In this document: in pieces, positions 1 to 8,767 of the stretch | Layout of the letters: every line of letters starts with the position of its first letter | Numbering within the stretch: position 1 is the stretch's first letter | Origin: MED-G105 sp965263305 | GTDB taxonomy: Bacteria > Pseudomonadota > Alphaproteobacteria > Caulobacterales > Parvularculaceae | Direction of reading: 5' to 3' | DNA: 64,000 nt | NCBI GenBank assembly: GCA_965263305.1 | Contig: OZ253666.1 | Coordinates: 3,286,001-3,350,000 of the forward strand | The notes under the pieces: generated by a model | The model's database searches: none | The model's input: only the letters and a program-made list of their open reading frames with translations | What the model was told of the DNA's origin: nothing | Translations under genes and position numbers: made by a program

Positions 1-287
1 GTCTTGCGAAAATGCATGAGTTTATCTCTGAAACAGCGATTTACGGTGATCTCGTCTCTGGGCCGCGCGTCGTCAACGAAGACACGAAGGCGCGCATGAA
101 AGCCGTTTTAACGGATATTCAAGACGGCACCTTTGCGCAGAACTGGATCATTGAGAACCAGACCGGCAAGGTGCGTTATAATCGTATGCTGCAAGCTGAT
201 CTTGATCATCCGATTGAGAAGACAGGTGCAGAACTCAGAGACCGGATGGCATGGCTTCAGGGCGGCGACAACGTCAACCCTGAATAA
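1..287 (+). CDS. ilvC: Ketol-acid reductoisomerase, C-terminal part (cut by window edge)
   Basis: This is the last ~94 codons of acetohydroxy-acid isomeroreductase, which converts acetolactate or acetohydroxybutyrate to the dihydroxy acids using NADPH and Mg2+ in valine, leucine and isoleucine synthesis. The frame is open from base 3 without a start, so the gene begins outside the window. The visible residues (AKMHEFISETAIYGDLVSGP, later RVVNEDTKARMKAVL and the Trp-ending tail) match the helical C-terminal domain of class I IlvC. It lies 66 bases upstream of ilvB on the same strand, consistent with an ilvC-ilvB-ilvN cluster, although the gene order with ilvC first is less common. Identity is firm; only the extent is unknown. 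Confidence 0.93.
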   Translation, partial: LAKMHEFISETAIYGDLVSGPRVVNEDTKARMKAVLTDIQDGTFAQNWIIENQTGKVRYNRMLQADLDHPIEKTGAELRDRMAWLQGGDNVNPE

Positions 288-309
288 TCAAGGAACCGAC
301 GCCGTTTGT

Positions 310-331
310 CGCCAGGGCATGGGCCCTGGCG
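310..331 (+). promoter_or_regulatory. Perfect 9-bp hairpin in the ilvC-ilvB gap
   Basis: CGCCAGGGC, loop ATGG, GCCCTGGCG forms an uninterrupted 9-bp GC-rich stem between ilvC and ilvB. No T run follows, so it is not a classic terminator. It sits 22 bases before the ilvB start and could be an mRNA-processing or stability element, or part of an attenuator. The structure is seen directly; the role is inferred. Confidence 0.45.
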
Positions 332-353
332 GTACATCAATACGGATACTGAC

Positions 354-2162
354 ATGACGATGGATGCAACAGTAAGCCCCGCAGAGAATAGTACGCCCGC
401 CGTCGATCCACGCGTGATCAAAGCCGGGGCGGAGCTACTGCTTGACGCTCTCGAAGAGCAGGGCGTTGAAGTGATTTTCGGTTATCCGGGCGGCGCTGTT
501 CTACCAATCTATGATGCGCTGCATCGGCGCGACACCATCCGGCATTTGTTGATGCGCCATGAGCAAGGCGCCGTCCACGCCGCCGAAGGCTATGCCCGAT
601 CGACCGGAAAAGTCGGCGTTGTATTGGTGACCTCTGGGCCCGGCGCGACAAACGCGGTCACCGGACTTGCCGATGCGTTACTGGATTCTATCCCGGTGAT
701 TTGCATCACGGGTCAGGTAGCGCGCGCCCTCATCGGGACCGACGCGTTTCAAGAGTGCGATACCGTTGGCATAACAAGGGCGTGCACGAAGTATAATTAC
801 CTCGCGACCTCCGCACAGAAATTGCCAACCGTTGTGCATGAGGCGTTCCATGTCGCTCGCAATGGCCGGCCGGGGCCCGTGCTCATTGATATTCCAAAGG
901 ACGTGCAATTCGAAGAGGCGCCGTATACAGCGCGTGTTGATGCGCAAAAACGAAATTGCATTGTCTCCCCGCCGATCCAGCGCGTGCAAATTGAGCGCGC
1001 CGTTGATTTGATGCGCCACGCCCGCCGGCCCGTCCTTTATACAGGCGGCGGCGTGATCAACGCTGGTCCGCGCGCTGTCGAGGCGTTAAGGGCGCTCGCG
1101 GAAGAAACCGGATTTCCGGTCACTTCCACCCTGATGGGGCTTGGCGCCTTTCCCGCTTCTAATCCTCAATGGCTCGGTATGCTCGGCATGCATGGCAGCG
1201 CCGAAGCTAACCACGTGATGCATGATTGCGATCTGATGATCGCATTGGGGTCACGCTTCGATGATCGTGTCACCGGCCGACTTGACGCTTTTAGCCCCCA
1301 TTCGGTGAAGGTGCATATTGATATTGATCCGTCATCCATCAATAAAAACGTCCCGGTTGAGCTTGGTATTGTGGGCGACGCTGGCGAGGTCGCTGAAGCG
1401 CTGATGGCCGAATGGCGCAAGCGTGGCCCGTTAGAGACGCCTGACCGCCTAGCGCCATGGTTCAAACAGATCGATGGATGGCGGGATCTGAAATCATTCT
1501 CGTACGTCAATTCCTCAGATGTTATTCAACCGCAATATGCCATCGAACGGCTTTATCAGCTGACAAAAGATCGCGATGTATACGTTACGACCGAGGTTGG
1601 TCAGCACCAAATGTGGGCGGCGCAGTATTTTCCGTTTGAGGCTCCCAACCGTTGGATGACCTCCGGTGGACTTGGCACCATGGGCTACGGCCTGCCAGCG
1701 GCGCTGGGCGTCCAGGCCGCGCATCCAGACGCCCTGGTGATCGATATTGCCGGCGATGCATCAGTACAAATGACCATGCAAGAGATGTCGGCCGCCGTTC
1801 AGCATCGCCTGCCTATTAAGATTTTTATTCTGAATAATGAGTATCTTGGGATGGTGCGCCAATGGCAGGAGCTCCTCCATGATCGGCGCTACTCCCACTC
1901 TTACTCCGACAGCCTGCCGGATTTTGTCAAATTGGCCGAGGCCTATGGCGGGGTTGGAATTCGCGCGGAGACGCCGGCGGAACTTGATGACAAAATCCGT
2001 GAAATGATAACCGTGGATAAGCCAGTGATTTTCGATTGCGTTGTCACAAAGGAAGAAAACGTTTTCCCAATGATCCCATCGGGCGCCGCCCACAACGAAA
2101 TGCTATTTGGCGGTGAAGTAACGGGCAAAGAAATCGGCGCAGAAGGTCGCAAGTTAGTGTAA
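354..2162 (+). CDS. ilvB: Acetolactate synthase large (catalytic) subunit
   Basis: ThDP-dependent enzyme joining two pyruvates, or pyruvate and 2-oxobutyrate, in the first common step of branched-chain amino acid synthesis. With the ATG at 354 it has 602 residues, normal for the family. The catalytic Glu of the ThDP site is in RHEQGAVHAAEGYA (about residue 70). The central domain carries GSRFDDRVTGR. The C-terminal metal/ThDP motif is GDASVQMTMQE followed by ILNNEYLGMVRQWQ. The open frame extends to a TTG at 306, but that start would run through the hairpin in the ilvC-ilvB gap, so 354 (or the ATG at 360) is preferred; no strong Shine-Dalgarno is visible. Its stop overlaps the ilvN start by one base (TAATG), indicating translational coupling with the regulatory subunit. 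Confidence 0.95.
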   Translation: MTMDATVSPAENSTPAVDPRVIKAGAELLLDALEEQGVEVIFGYPGGAVLPIYDALHRRDTIRHLLMRHEQGAVHAAEGYARSTGKVGVVLVTSGPGATNAVTGLADALLDSIPVICITGQVARALIGTDAFQECDTVGITRACTKYNYLATSAQKLPTVVHEAFHVARNGRPGPVLIDIPKDVQFEEAPYTARVDAQKRNCIVSPPIQRVQIERAVDLMRHARRPVLYTGGGVINAGPRAVEALRALAEETGFPVTSTLMGLGAFPASNPQWLGMLGMHGSAEANHVMHDCDLMIALGSRFDDRVTGRLDAFSPHSVKVHIDIDPSSINKNVPVELGIVGDAGEVAEALMAEWRKRGPLETPDRLAPWFKQIDGWRDLKSFSYVNSSDVIQPQYAIERLYQLTKDRDVYVTTEVGQHQMWAAQYFPFEAPNRWMTSGGLGTMGYGLPAALGVQAAHPDALVIDIAGDASVQMTMQEMSAAVQHRLPIKIFILNNEYLGMVRQWQELLHDRRYSHSYSDSLPDFVKLAEAYGGVGIRAETPAELDDKIREMITVDKPVIFDCVVTKEENVFPMIPSGAAHNEMLFGGEVTGKEIGAEGRKLV

Positions 2163-2740
2163 TGGCCCAACAGCAACAACAACCAGCCGATGCTGGGTTA
2201 AAGGCCAGTCAGTCAGTCTATCCCGTGACCTCCGATCAGGAGGGGGAGATCGAGAGCATCTTCGCGGTGATCGTCGATAACGAGCCTGGCGTTCTGGCGC
2301 GGGTCGTAGGGCTTTTCTCTGCCCGGGGATACAATATCGACAGTCTGACGGTGGCCGAGACGGATAATGAGAAGCACCGTTCTCGGATTACCATCGTGAC
2401 CCACGGGACGCCGTCGAAAATCGAACAAATCAGATTGCAACTTGGCCGGTTAGTCCCGGTGCGCCTTGTGGTTGATGTGACGTTGGAAAGCGACGTGATT
2501 GAGCGCGAATTGGCGCTCGTCAAAGTCGCCGGCGCGGGCGAGAATAGGGTAGAGGCTATGCGCATGGCCGACATCTTTCGCGCCCGCGCCCTAGATATCA
2601 CCCATAACTCGTTTGTCTTCGAAGTGACGGGCGCCCGTGATAAAATCAATGCCTTCATAGATTTGATGCGTCCGTTGGGACTTTGTGAAGTATCGCGAAC
2701 AGGCGTTTTATCAATCCGGCGTGGTCAGGAGGCGGATTGA
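2162..2740 (+). CDS. ilvN: Acetolactate synthase small (regulatory) subunit
   Basis: Regulatory partner of IlvB that gives feedback inhibition by valine. The 192-residue protein has an N-terminal ACT domain (IFAVIVDNEPGVLARVVGLF, then RGYNIDSLTV) and the C-terminal IlvN/IlvH domain. The length is slightly above that of short E. coli IlvH (163) because of an about 30-residue N-terminal extension rich in Gln. Its ATG overlaps the ilvB stop by one base, so the two subunits should be made together. The gene could equally be named ilvH, since the names are used interchangeably in this class. Confidence 0.95.
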   Translation: MAQQQQQPADAGLKASQSVYPVTSDQEGEIESIFAVIVDNEPGVLARVVGLFSARGYNIDSLTVAETDNEKHRSRITIVTHGTPSKIEQIRLQLGRLVPVRLVVDVTLESDVIERELALVKVAGAGENRVEAMRMADIFRARALDITHNSFVFEVTGARDKINAFIDLMRPLGLCEVSRTGVLSIRRGQEAD

Positions 2741-2835
2741 TGCATGACATAAGAACCCACCGACTTACTCCCGCGCGTAGGGAACGCCCCACGCGCTCAT
2801 GAATGCAACTTTCTTCATGAAAAAGGAATTTTAAA

Positions 2836-4398
2836 ATGTCGGACACATCCGCAAATACCCATGTAAAGATTTTTGACACCACCTTGCGCGACGGCGAACA
2901 GGCGCCCGGCTTTTCCATGACGGTGGAAGGCAAGCTGATTTTGGCCCGCGCTCTTCGCGATCTGAATGTAGATATCATAGAAGCCGGGTTCGCGGCGGCG
3001 TCTCCCGGTGACGCGGCGGCTGTCGAAACCATTGCGCGCGAGATTGATGGCCCGCGCATTTGTTCCCTCGCACGCCTAAACGAACGCGATATTGACGCGG
3101 CCGCCCGAGCGGTCGAACCGGCGGGCAAAAAACGGGTTCATACCTTCATTGGTACAAGCCCCATTCACCGTGATGCGAAGCTGAAAATGAGCCGCGAAGA
3201 GATTTTGTCGCGTATCACGACGCTCGTGGCCCACGCCGCGTCCGCTTGTGAGGATGTGGAGTTTTCGCCCGAAGACGCCATCCGTACCGAGCGCGACTAC
3301 TTGTTGGAAACCGTTAACGCAGCGGTCGCGGCTGGCGCACGCACCATCAATATTCCTGATACCGTGGGATATACGACGCCAGAGGAAATCACCGCGCTCT
3401 TCCGGTTCTTGTGTGAGAACGTTGATGGCGCCGAAAATGTGACATTCTCCGCCCATTGTCATGACGACCTGGGCATGGCGGTCGCGAACTCCTTGGCGGC
3501 GGTGCGCGGCGGCGCCCGCCAGATAGAATGCGCTATCAACGGCATCGGCGAGCGCGCAGGTAATTGTTCTTTGGAAGAAGCCGTGATGGCGCTGCGTACC
3601 CGGGGCGATTTCTTCGAGGTTGGCACTCAAATTGAGACCACCAAATTATTTCCGGCGAGCCAGGCATTGGCGCGGGTCACCCATAATCCAATCCCCCGCA
3701 ATAAAGCGATCGTTGGCAAAAACGCCTTCGCTCACGAGGCGGGCATTCACCAGCATGGCGTCCTCGCCGATAAGCGCACCTATGAGATCATGGACGCGGA
3801 GGCCGTTGGCGTTCCTTCCAACTCTATCGTGTTAGGCAAGCATTCCGGCAAACACGCTCTCGGCGCGCGCATCAAAGCGCTTGGCTTCGAGGTCTCGCCC
3901 CAAAAAATTGAGGATGTGTTCCCGGATTTTAAGCGCCTCGCAGATACCTGCCGTGAAGTGACGGATGCGGATCTTGTGAAGCTGGTGACCGGCAATGCCC
4001 AGGAAGACGGTCGCTTAGGTCCTTGGCGCGTGCGGGCGGTCGAATTACGCGTTGATTTAGAAGATGTGGGCCGGCCTTGGGCGCGGGTGACGTTGAAGCA
4101 TGATAACGGGGATCGCCGAACGGTGATTAGCGAAGGCCAAGGCCCCATTGACGCGGCTTTTCGCGCCGTTTGCGCCATCACGGGCGTTGATGCGCGCATC
4201 GCTGTTCTTGACCTCCACCATCTGGCTGATGAGGGCGTTGTGCGCGCTGAAGCGGTCATCGATGTGGAGGATCGGCGCTATACGGGCATCGCAAAAGAGA
4301 TTGATGTCGCCGATGCCGCCGTGGCTGCCTTTGTCGCTGCGATCAATCTCGCCGCCGGTGTTGCAGAGCGAGAGGCCGCGATTGTGGAACCTGCATAA
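2836..4398 (+). CDS. leuA: 2-Isopropylmalate synthase
   Basis: Condenses acetyl-CoA with 2-oxoisovalerate, the committed step to leucine. The 520-residue protein has the TIM-barrel catalytic domain with FDTTLRDGEQAPGFSM near the start and the metal-binding SAHCHDDLGMAVANS around residue 210. It also has the linker motif GKHSGKHALGAR and a C-terminal LeuA allosteric domain (from about residue 390) where leucine would bind. The start is supported by AAAAGGA nine bases upstream. It follows ilvN by 95 bases on the same strand. The short gap contains an 11-codon open frame (2799-2834) without Leu codons, so I see no classical leucine attenuator. Confidence 0.95.
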   Translation: MSDTSANTHVKIFDTTLRDGEQAPGFSMTVEGKLILARALRDLNVDIIEAGFAAASPGDAAAVETIAREIDGPRICSLARLNERDIDAAARAVEPAGKKRVHTFIGTSPIHRDAKLKMSREEILSRITTLVAHAASACEDVEFSPEDAIRTERDYLLETVNAAVAAGARTINIPDTVGYTTPEEITALFRFLCENVDGAENVTFSAHCHDDLGMAVANSLAAVRGGARQIECAINGIGERAGNCSLEEAVMALRTRGDFFEVGTQIETTKLFPASQALARVTHNPIPRNKAIVGKNAFAHEAGIHQHGVLADKRTYEIMDAEAVGVPSNSIVLGKHSGKHALGARIKALGFEVSPQKIEDVFPDFKRLADTCREVTDADLVKLVTGNAQEDGRLGPWRVRAVELRVDLEDVGRPWARVTLKHDNGDRRTVISEGQGPIDAAFRAVCAITGVDARIAVLDLHHLADEGVVRAEAVIDVEDRRYTGIAKEIDVADAAVAAFVAAINLAAGVAEREAAIVEPA

Positions 4399-4470
4399 AT
4401 CGATCGTCATCTATAACCCTGAATGACCACGATTGAAGATGCTCTTTAGCCGTTTGAAGGCGATAATCCT

Positions 4471-5883
4471 GTGACTGATCAACAATCTCCGAGAACACTT
4501 TTCGAAAAAGTATGGGATGCTCATATTGTTTCTCCGGAATCGGCTGAAACCCCGGCGATCCTCTATATCGATCTTCATCTCATCCATGAAGTGACAAGCC
4601 CTCAGGCGTTTTCCATGTTGAAGGCCCGGGGGTTAAAAATGCGCCGGCCTGATCTGACTATGGGGACGTTAGATCACTCCACACCGACCTTGCCCGCAGG
4701 GCCTGACGGGCGGTTGCCTTACGCGTCGCCGCAAGCGGAGGAACAAGTCGCCACTCTGCGCCGGAATTGTTCTGAACACGGTGTTGAGCTTTTAGATCTG
4801 GGCGATGAACGCCGGGGGATTGTCCATGTTATCGGGCCGGAACTTGGCCTCACCCAACCGGGAAAAACCATTGTTTGCGGCGACAGTCATACATCGACCC
4901 ATGGCGCGTTTGGCGCGCTTGCCTTTGGTATTGGCACCACGGAGGTTGGGCACGTCTTAGCGACGCAATGTGTCTTCCAACGAAAACCAAAACTGATGCG
5001 CATCACTTTTGATGGCGCACTACAAAAAGGCGTCACGGCGAAAGACATGGCCCTTGCGGCGATCGAAAAAATCGGCGCTGATGGGGGCCAGGGCTTTGCG
5101 ATTGAGTTCGCGGGGCCGGCCGTCGAAGCGCTGTCGATGGAAGGGCGCATGACCCTTTGCAATATGTCCATCGAGGCGGGCGCGCGGGTCGGTATGGTGG
5201 CGCCTGATGAAAAAACCTTGGATTGGCTTGATGGTCGCGATCGCGCGCCAAGCGGCGCCGATCAGATCGCCGCGCGCAAGCGTTGGTTGGCGTTGGCAAG
5301 CGATGCGGATGCGGCCTTTGATGTCGAAGTGACGATAGAAGTCGATGCTTTGCGCCCCATGGCGACGTTTGGCGTGTCGCCTGATGCTGCTGCACCTGTA
5401 GACGGTCGCACGCCCCATTCGAGTGAGCCGGACGCCGTCTCGGCGGCCGATTATATGAACATACCCGCCGGCGGAGCATTGCAGGATGTCGCCGTGGACA
5501 GAGTATTTATCGGGTCTTGCACCAACTCCCGATTGGAAGATTTACGCCTGGCAGCGGATGTATTCCGGGGCCGAACGAAAGCGCCGAATGTCACGGTGCT
5601 CATTGCGCCTGGATCGGAAGCGGTAAGACGCGCTGCGGAAGCCGAAGGCTTGGATAAAATCTTTCGCGACGCGGGCGCCCAATGGCGAGAACCGGGGTGT
5701 TCTATGTGCATCGCCATGAACGGCGATAAGGGCGAACCGGGGGAGCTTGTCGTCTCCACTTCGAACCGTAACTTCAAAGGCCGCCAGGGCCCCGGGGTGC
5801 GCACAGTGCTCGCGAGCCCCGCAACGGCCGCCGCCTCTGCGATTGAAGGCCGGATTGCGGACCCGCGCCGTTATCTCGATTAA
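4471..5883 (+). CDS. leuC: 3-Isopropylmalate dehydratase large subunit
   Basis: Aconitase-type subunit that, with LeuD, isomerises 2- to 3-isopropylmalate. The 470-residue protein starts at GTG 4471; GAAGG lies about nine bases upstream, and the start fits the family N-terminus (RTLFEKVWDAHIV). Visible signatures are CGDSHTSTHGAFGALAFGIG and the [4Fe-4S] ligands in FIGSCTNSRLEDL and EPGCSMCIAMNGD. The C-terminal SNRNFKGRQGPG is also typical. It is the large partner of leuD 26 bases downstream. Confidence 0.95.
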   Translation: MTDQQSPRTLFEKVWDAHIVSPESAETPAILYIDLHLIHEVTSPQAFSMLKARGLKMRRPDLTMGTLDHSTPTLPAGPDGRLPYASPQAEEQVATLRRNCSEHGVELLDLGDERRGIVHVIGPELGLTQPGKTIVCGDSHTSTHGAFGALAFGIGTTEVGHVLATQCVFQRKPKLMRITFDGALQKGVTAKDMALAAIEKIGADGGQGFAIEFAGPAVEALSMEGRMTLCNMSIEAGARVGMVAPDEKTLDWLDGRDRAPSGADQIAARKRWLALASDADAAFDVEVTIEVDALRPMATFGVSPDAAAPVDGRTPHSSEPDAVSAADYMNIPAGGALQDVAVDRVFIGSCTNSRLEDLRLAADVFRGRTKAPNVTVLIAPGSEAVRRAAEAEGLDKIFRDAGAQWREPGCSMCIAMNGDKGEPGELVVSTSNRNFKGRQGPGVRTVLASPATAAASAIEGRIADPRRYLD

Positions 5884-5909
5884 GATTTCTGTTAAAAGGG
5901 AGAGGATCG

Positions 5910-6494
5910 ATGGGATTTGATCCAATTCGCGTCATCACCTCAAATACCTTGGTGCTTGAACAAGAAAATATTGATACGGACCAGATTATTCCAGCGCGTT
6001 TTCTCACGACGACGGAGCGGGAAGGCCTTGGCGCCCATGCGTTTCAGGATTGGCGGTATGATGAGAGCGGGGCCGCGATCCCCGACCATCCACTGAACGC
6101 GGCTGACGCATCCGAAAAAAAAGTACTGGTCGGCGGTGTTAATTTTGGCTGTGGGTCCTCGCGAGAGCATGCGCCATGGGCCCTCCACGATTTTGGTTTC
6201 CGGGCGGTCATCAGTACAGATATCGCTGATATTTTTAAAAGTAATGCGCTGAAGAATGGGCTCTTGCCAGTCGAAATTGATGCCGAAACCCATCGGTATT
6301 TATTAGACACGCCGGGTGTGGAGGTGTCCATTGATTTGGAGCGGCAAGTGCTGAGCTTGTCGAATGGGCGCGAAATTGACTTCGTCATCGAGCCGTTTGC
6401 GCGCCAATGTTTATTGGACGGCGTTGACGCCTTGGGCGCACTATTAAACGCCACAACAAAAATTGCGGCCTTTGAACAAGCAAAGGGTTTATAG
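5910..6494 (+). CDS. leuD: 3-Isopropylmalate dehydratase small subunit
   Basis: Swivel-domain partner of LeuC. The 194 residues are typical for LeuD. Signatures are NIDTDQIIPARFL near the N-terminus and FGCGSSREHAPWAL in the middle, which closes over the substrate. Translation starts at ATG 5910 behind AAGGGAGAGG. The stop codon at 6492-6494 is directly followed by the leuB ATG with no spacer, so leuC-leuD-leuB should be one transcript. Confidence 0.95.
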   Translation: MGFDPIRVITSNTLVLEQENIDTDQIIPARFLTTTEREGLGAHAFQDWRYDESGAAIPDHPLNAADASEKKVLVGGVNFGCGSSREHAPWALHDFGFRAVISTDIADIFKSNALKNGLLPVEIDAETHRYLLDTPGVEVSIDLERQVLSLSNGREIDFVIEPFARQCLLDGVDALGALLNATTKIAAFEQAKGL

Positions 6495-7544
6495 ATGAAA
6501 ATCGTCTACTTGCCAGGAGATGGCGTCGGACCAGAAGTGACCGCTGCAGCGCGCCTCGTCATGGCGAAAAGCGCTGAAGCCTACAATGTCAGTTTTTCTG
6601 AAGAAGAAGCACTGTTCGGCGGGATCGCCATTGACAAAGCGGGCGAGCCGTTACCCGCGGCGACGGAACAGGCGTGCCTTAGCGCGGACGCTGTCTTTCT
6701 GGGCGCTGTTGGCGGGCCCAAATGGGATCTTGCCGAAAAACGCCCGGAACAAGGGCTATTGGCCTTGCGCAAATCTTTAGGCGTCTACGCTAATCTGCGT
6801 CCGACAACGATGACGCCGGGGTTGGAGGATTTATCGCCGCTGAAACATGACAGGGTCAGCGGTACTGATTTTTTAATCATCCGAGAACTGACGGGTGGGT
6901 TATATTTCGGTGAAAAAAAAGAGGGGGATGAGAGCGCCTCAGACCTATGCACCTACAGCAATGCTGAAGTAACACGGATCGCGCGGATCGCGTTTGACGC
7001 AGCGCGTAAGAGGCGCGGCAAGGTAAGCTCGGTCGATAAAGCGAATGTTCTAGCGACAAGTCGGCTATGGCGAAAGACCGTCATCGCCCTCCATCAAGAA
7101 GAGTATAGCGACGTCGCATTGGACCATGTTTTGGTGGATGCAATGGCGATGAAGCTTATTCAGGCGCCGACTGAATTCGATGTTATTCTGACGGAAAATC
7201 TCTTTGGCGATATCTTAAGTGACGAAGCGTCTGTGCTTGGCGGCTCTATCGGGGTCGCGCCATCCGCCTCGCTTGGCGATGGCGTTCGGGGCCTTTATGA
7301 GCCTATTCACGGCTCGGCGCCGGACATTGCCGGGCAGGGCAAAGCCAATCCCATCGGGGCGATCTTGTCGGCTGCGATGATGTGTCGGTTTAGTCTCGGC
7401 GCCGGCGAGATGGCCGCGGCGATCGAAAGTGCGGTTGAACGGACGATTGCAGATGGTCTGACGACGCCCGATATCGGCGGCTCCCTTTCAACGATGGCCG
7501 TCGCGGAAGCTGTTGCCGATAGGGTCCAAGCGCCCGCCAGTTGA
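6495..7544 (+). CDS. leuB: 3-Isopropylmalate dehydrogenase
   Basis: NAD-dependent oxidative decarboxylase giving 2-oxoisocaproate, the last dedicated step before leucine transamination. The 349-residue protein begins with the family signature KIVYLPGDGVGPEV. It carries the substrate-binding ANLRP segment and the metal/NAD region LTENLFGDILSDEASVLGGS followed by EPIHGSAPDIAG. It abuts leuD without spacing. Its end is only three bases from the end of the convergent hydrolase gene, leaving no room for a separate terminator. Confidence 0.95.
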   Translation: MKIVYLPGDGVGPEVTAAARLVMAKSAEAYNVSFSEEEALFGGIAIDKAGEPLPAATEQACLSADAVFLGAVGGPKWDLAEKRPEQGLLALRKSLGVYANLRPTTMTPGLEDLSPLKHDRVSGTDFLIIRELTGGLYFGEKKEGDESASDLCTYSNAEVTRIARIAFDAARKRRGKVSSVDKANVLATSRLWRKTVIALHQEEYSDVALDHVLVDAMAMKLIQAPTEFDVILTENLFGDILSDEASVLGGSIGVAPSASLGDGVRGLYEPIHGSAPDIAGQGKANPIGAILSAAMMCRFSLGAGEMAAAIESAVERTIADGLTTPDIGGSLSTMAVAEAVADRVQAPAS

Positions 7545-7547
7545 CGC

Positions 7548-8453
7548 CTATAACGTGTTAAGTGGGATCTTTATATAACGCTTGCCGTTTTCCTCTGGCG
7601 GCGGTGCATCCCCTGCGCGCATATTGATCTGGACAGAGGGCAACATCAATTTGGGCATGCCTAATTGCGCGTCGCGGCTTTCGCGCATGGTGACAAACTC
7701 ATCTTCACTGACGCCATCTTTCACGTGGATGTTTTCGGCATTCTCGGCAGCCACCGTTGTCTCCCACCGGAATTCATCCCGGCCCGGCGCTTTGTAATCG
7801 TGACACATGAACAACCTTGTTTCTGGCGGCAAGCTGAGTACGCGCTTGATCGACCGGTAAAGCTGTCGGGCGTCTCCCCCCGGAAAGTCCGTACGCGCGG
7901 TTCCAAAATCAGGCATAAACAACGTATCGCCAACGAACGCCGCATCGCCAATCACAAACGTCATACAGGCTGGGGTATGGCCGGGGGTATGCATCGCGAC
8001 GCCCTCGAGGCCGCCGATTTGGAACCTCTCGCCGTCGGCCAATAGTTGATCGAACTGAGCGCCATTTGTGAGGAAGTCCTCTCCCTCGTTAAAGACATCC
8101 CGAAAATAGGACTGCACGGTGGTGATGTCTTTTCCAATGGCGATCCGCCCGCCCAGATGCTCTTTCAAATAGGGCGCGGCCGATAAATGATCCGCGTGGA
8201 CATGGGTCTCCAAGATCCATGCAACGCTTAGCGCGTTGTCTTTAATAAACGAGATGAGCTTGTCTGCGGAATTTGTGGCGGTGCGCCCAGAGGCGGCGTC
8301 ATAATCCAGCACGGAATCTATGATGGCGCATTGGGCGCTCATCGGGTCCGCCGCCACATAACTGATGGTGTTAGTTTCCTCGTCGAAGAAGCCAGTAATG
8401 TTGGGGTGGGCCGTTGAGCCGGAAGATTTATCCCCAGCGGGAGGCAACGTCAT
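7548..8453 (-). CDS. MBL-fold hydrolase of the persulfide dioxygenase / ETHE1-like group
   Basis: Metallo-beta-lactamase-fold enzyme of 301 residues. Metal ligands are visible in THVHADHLSAA (HxHxDH), in HTPGHTPACM and in VGDTLFMPDFGTARTDFPGG, with a late His in FMCHDYKAPGRDEFRWETTV. The last two motifs are typical of the ETHE1/Blh/glyoxalase II-like branch, whose characterised members oxidise glutathione persulfide, so a role in sulfide detoxification is likely. The reading frame is open to 8519, but AAGGAA seven bases before ATG 8453 marks that start. No BigR-type repressor or sulfide:quinone reductase gene is next to it. The exact substrate is inferred from family membership. Confidence 0.82.
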   Translation of the reverse strand: MTLPPAGDKSSGSTAHPNITGFFDEETNTISYVAADPMSAQCAIIDSVLDYDAASGRTATNSADKLISFIKDNALSVAWILETHVHADHLSAAPYLKEHLGGRIAIGKDITTVQSYFRDVFNEGEDFLTNGAQFDQLLADGERFQIGGLEGVAMHTPGHTPACMTFVIGDAAFVGDTLFMPDFGTARTDFPGGDARQLYRSIKRVLSLPPETRLFMCHDYKAPGRDEFRWETTVAAENAENIHVKDGVSEDEFVTMRESRDAQLGMPKLMLPSVQINMRAGDAPPPEENGKRYIKIPLNTL

Positions 8454-8767
8454 ACAATGTTCCTTGAAACCTGTTTTCTTGGATCGGAGGTACAATTTTA
8501 CGGTTTTTCGCCTGATCAACGCAATTACCCAGGGTCGTCAATGTTCACCAAGGCCCTATTTTGAAATGCCGTCAGTGAAAATATGCAACATTTACAAGGG
8601 TATACTTCTGGCTGATCCATGACCTTTTTCCGCACGTACTTAGGTAGCGCAGCAACTGCTCCCCCAAGAAGTTGCTGCCCGTTAGTTGCGCTTCGCTGAT
8701 CTATTCTCGAACCCTCTCAGTTCCATTTCCCGAGTGCGGGTTGGTGAAGCGCAACGTCTTTTCAACC
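8454..8767. other. Gene-free gap with two inverted repeats downstream of tamB
   Basis: About 314 bases separate tamB from the hydrolase gene. Two perfect inverted repeats are visible: GTTGCGCTTC (8685-8694) with GAAGCGCAAC (8746-8755), and GCAGCAACT (8649-8657) with AGTTGCTGC (8670-8678). Neither is followed by a T run on the minus strand. They may end or stabilise the tamAB transcript or form part of a small RNA. The first repeat encloses 71 bases with a GGGTTCGA on the minus strand, but no tRNA cloverleaf can be drawn. The hydrolase promoter should lie between about 8460 and 8560. Confidence 0.35.

Noticed and set aside
2799..2834. An 11-codon open frame just before leuA, as a possible leucine leader peptide
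   Set aside because: It has no Leu codons and no terminator/antiterminator pair is visible, so leucine attenuation is not supported.
8685..8755. A possible tRNA on the minus strand enclosed by GTTGCGC/GCGCAAC with GGGTTCGA inside
   Set aside because: The T-arm-like segment is not placed next to the acceptor stem, and no anticodon or D arm can be folded.
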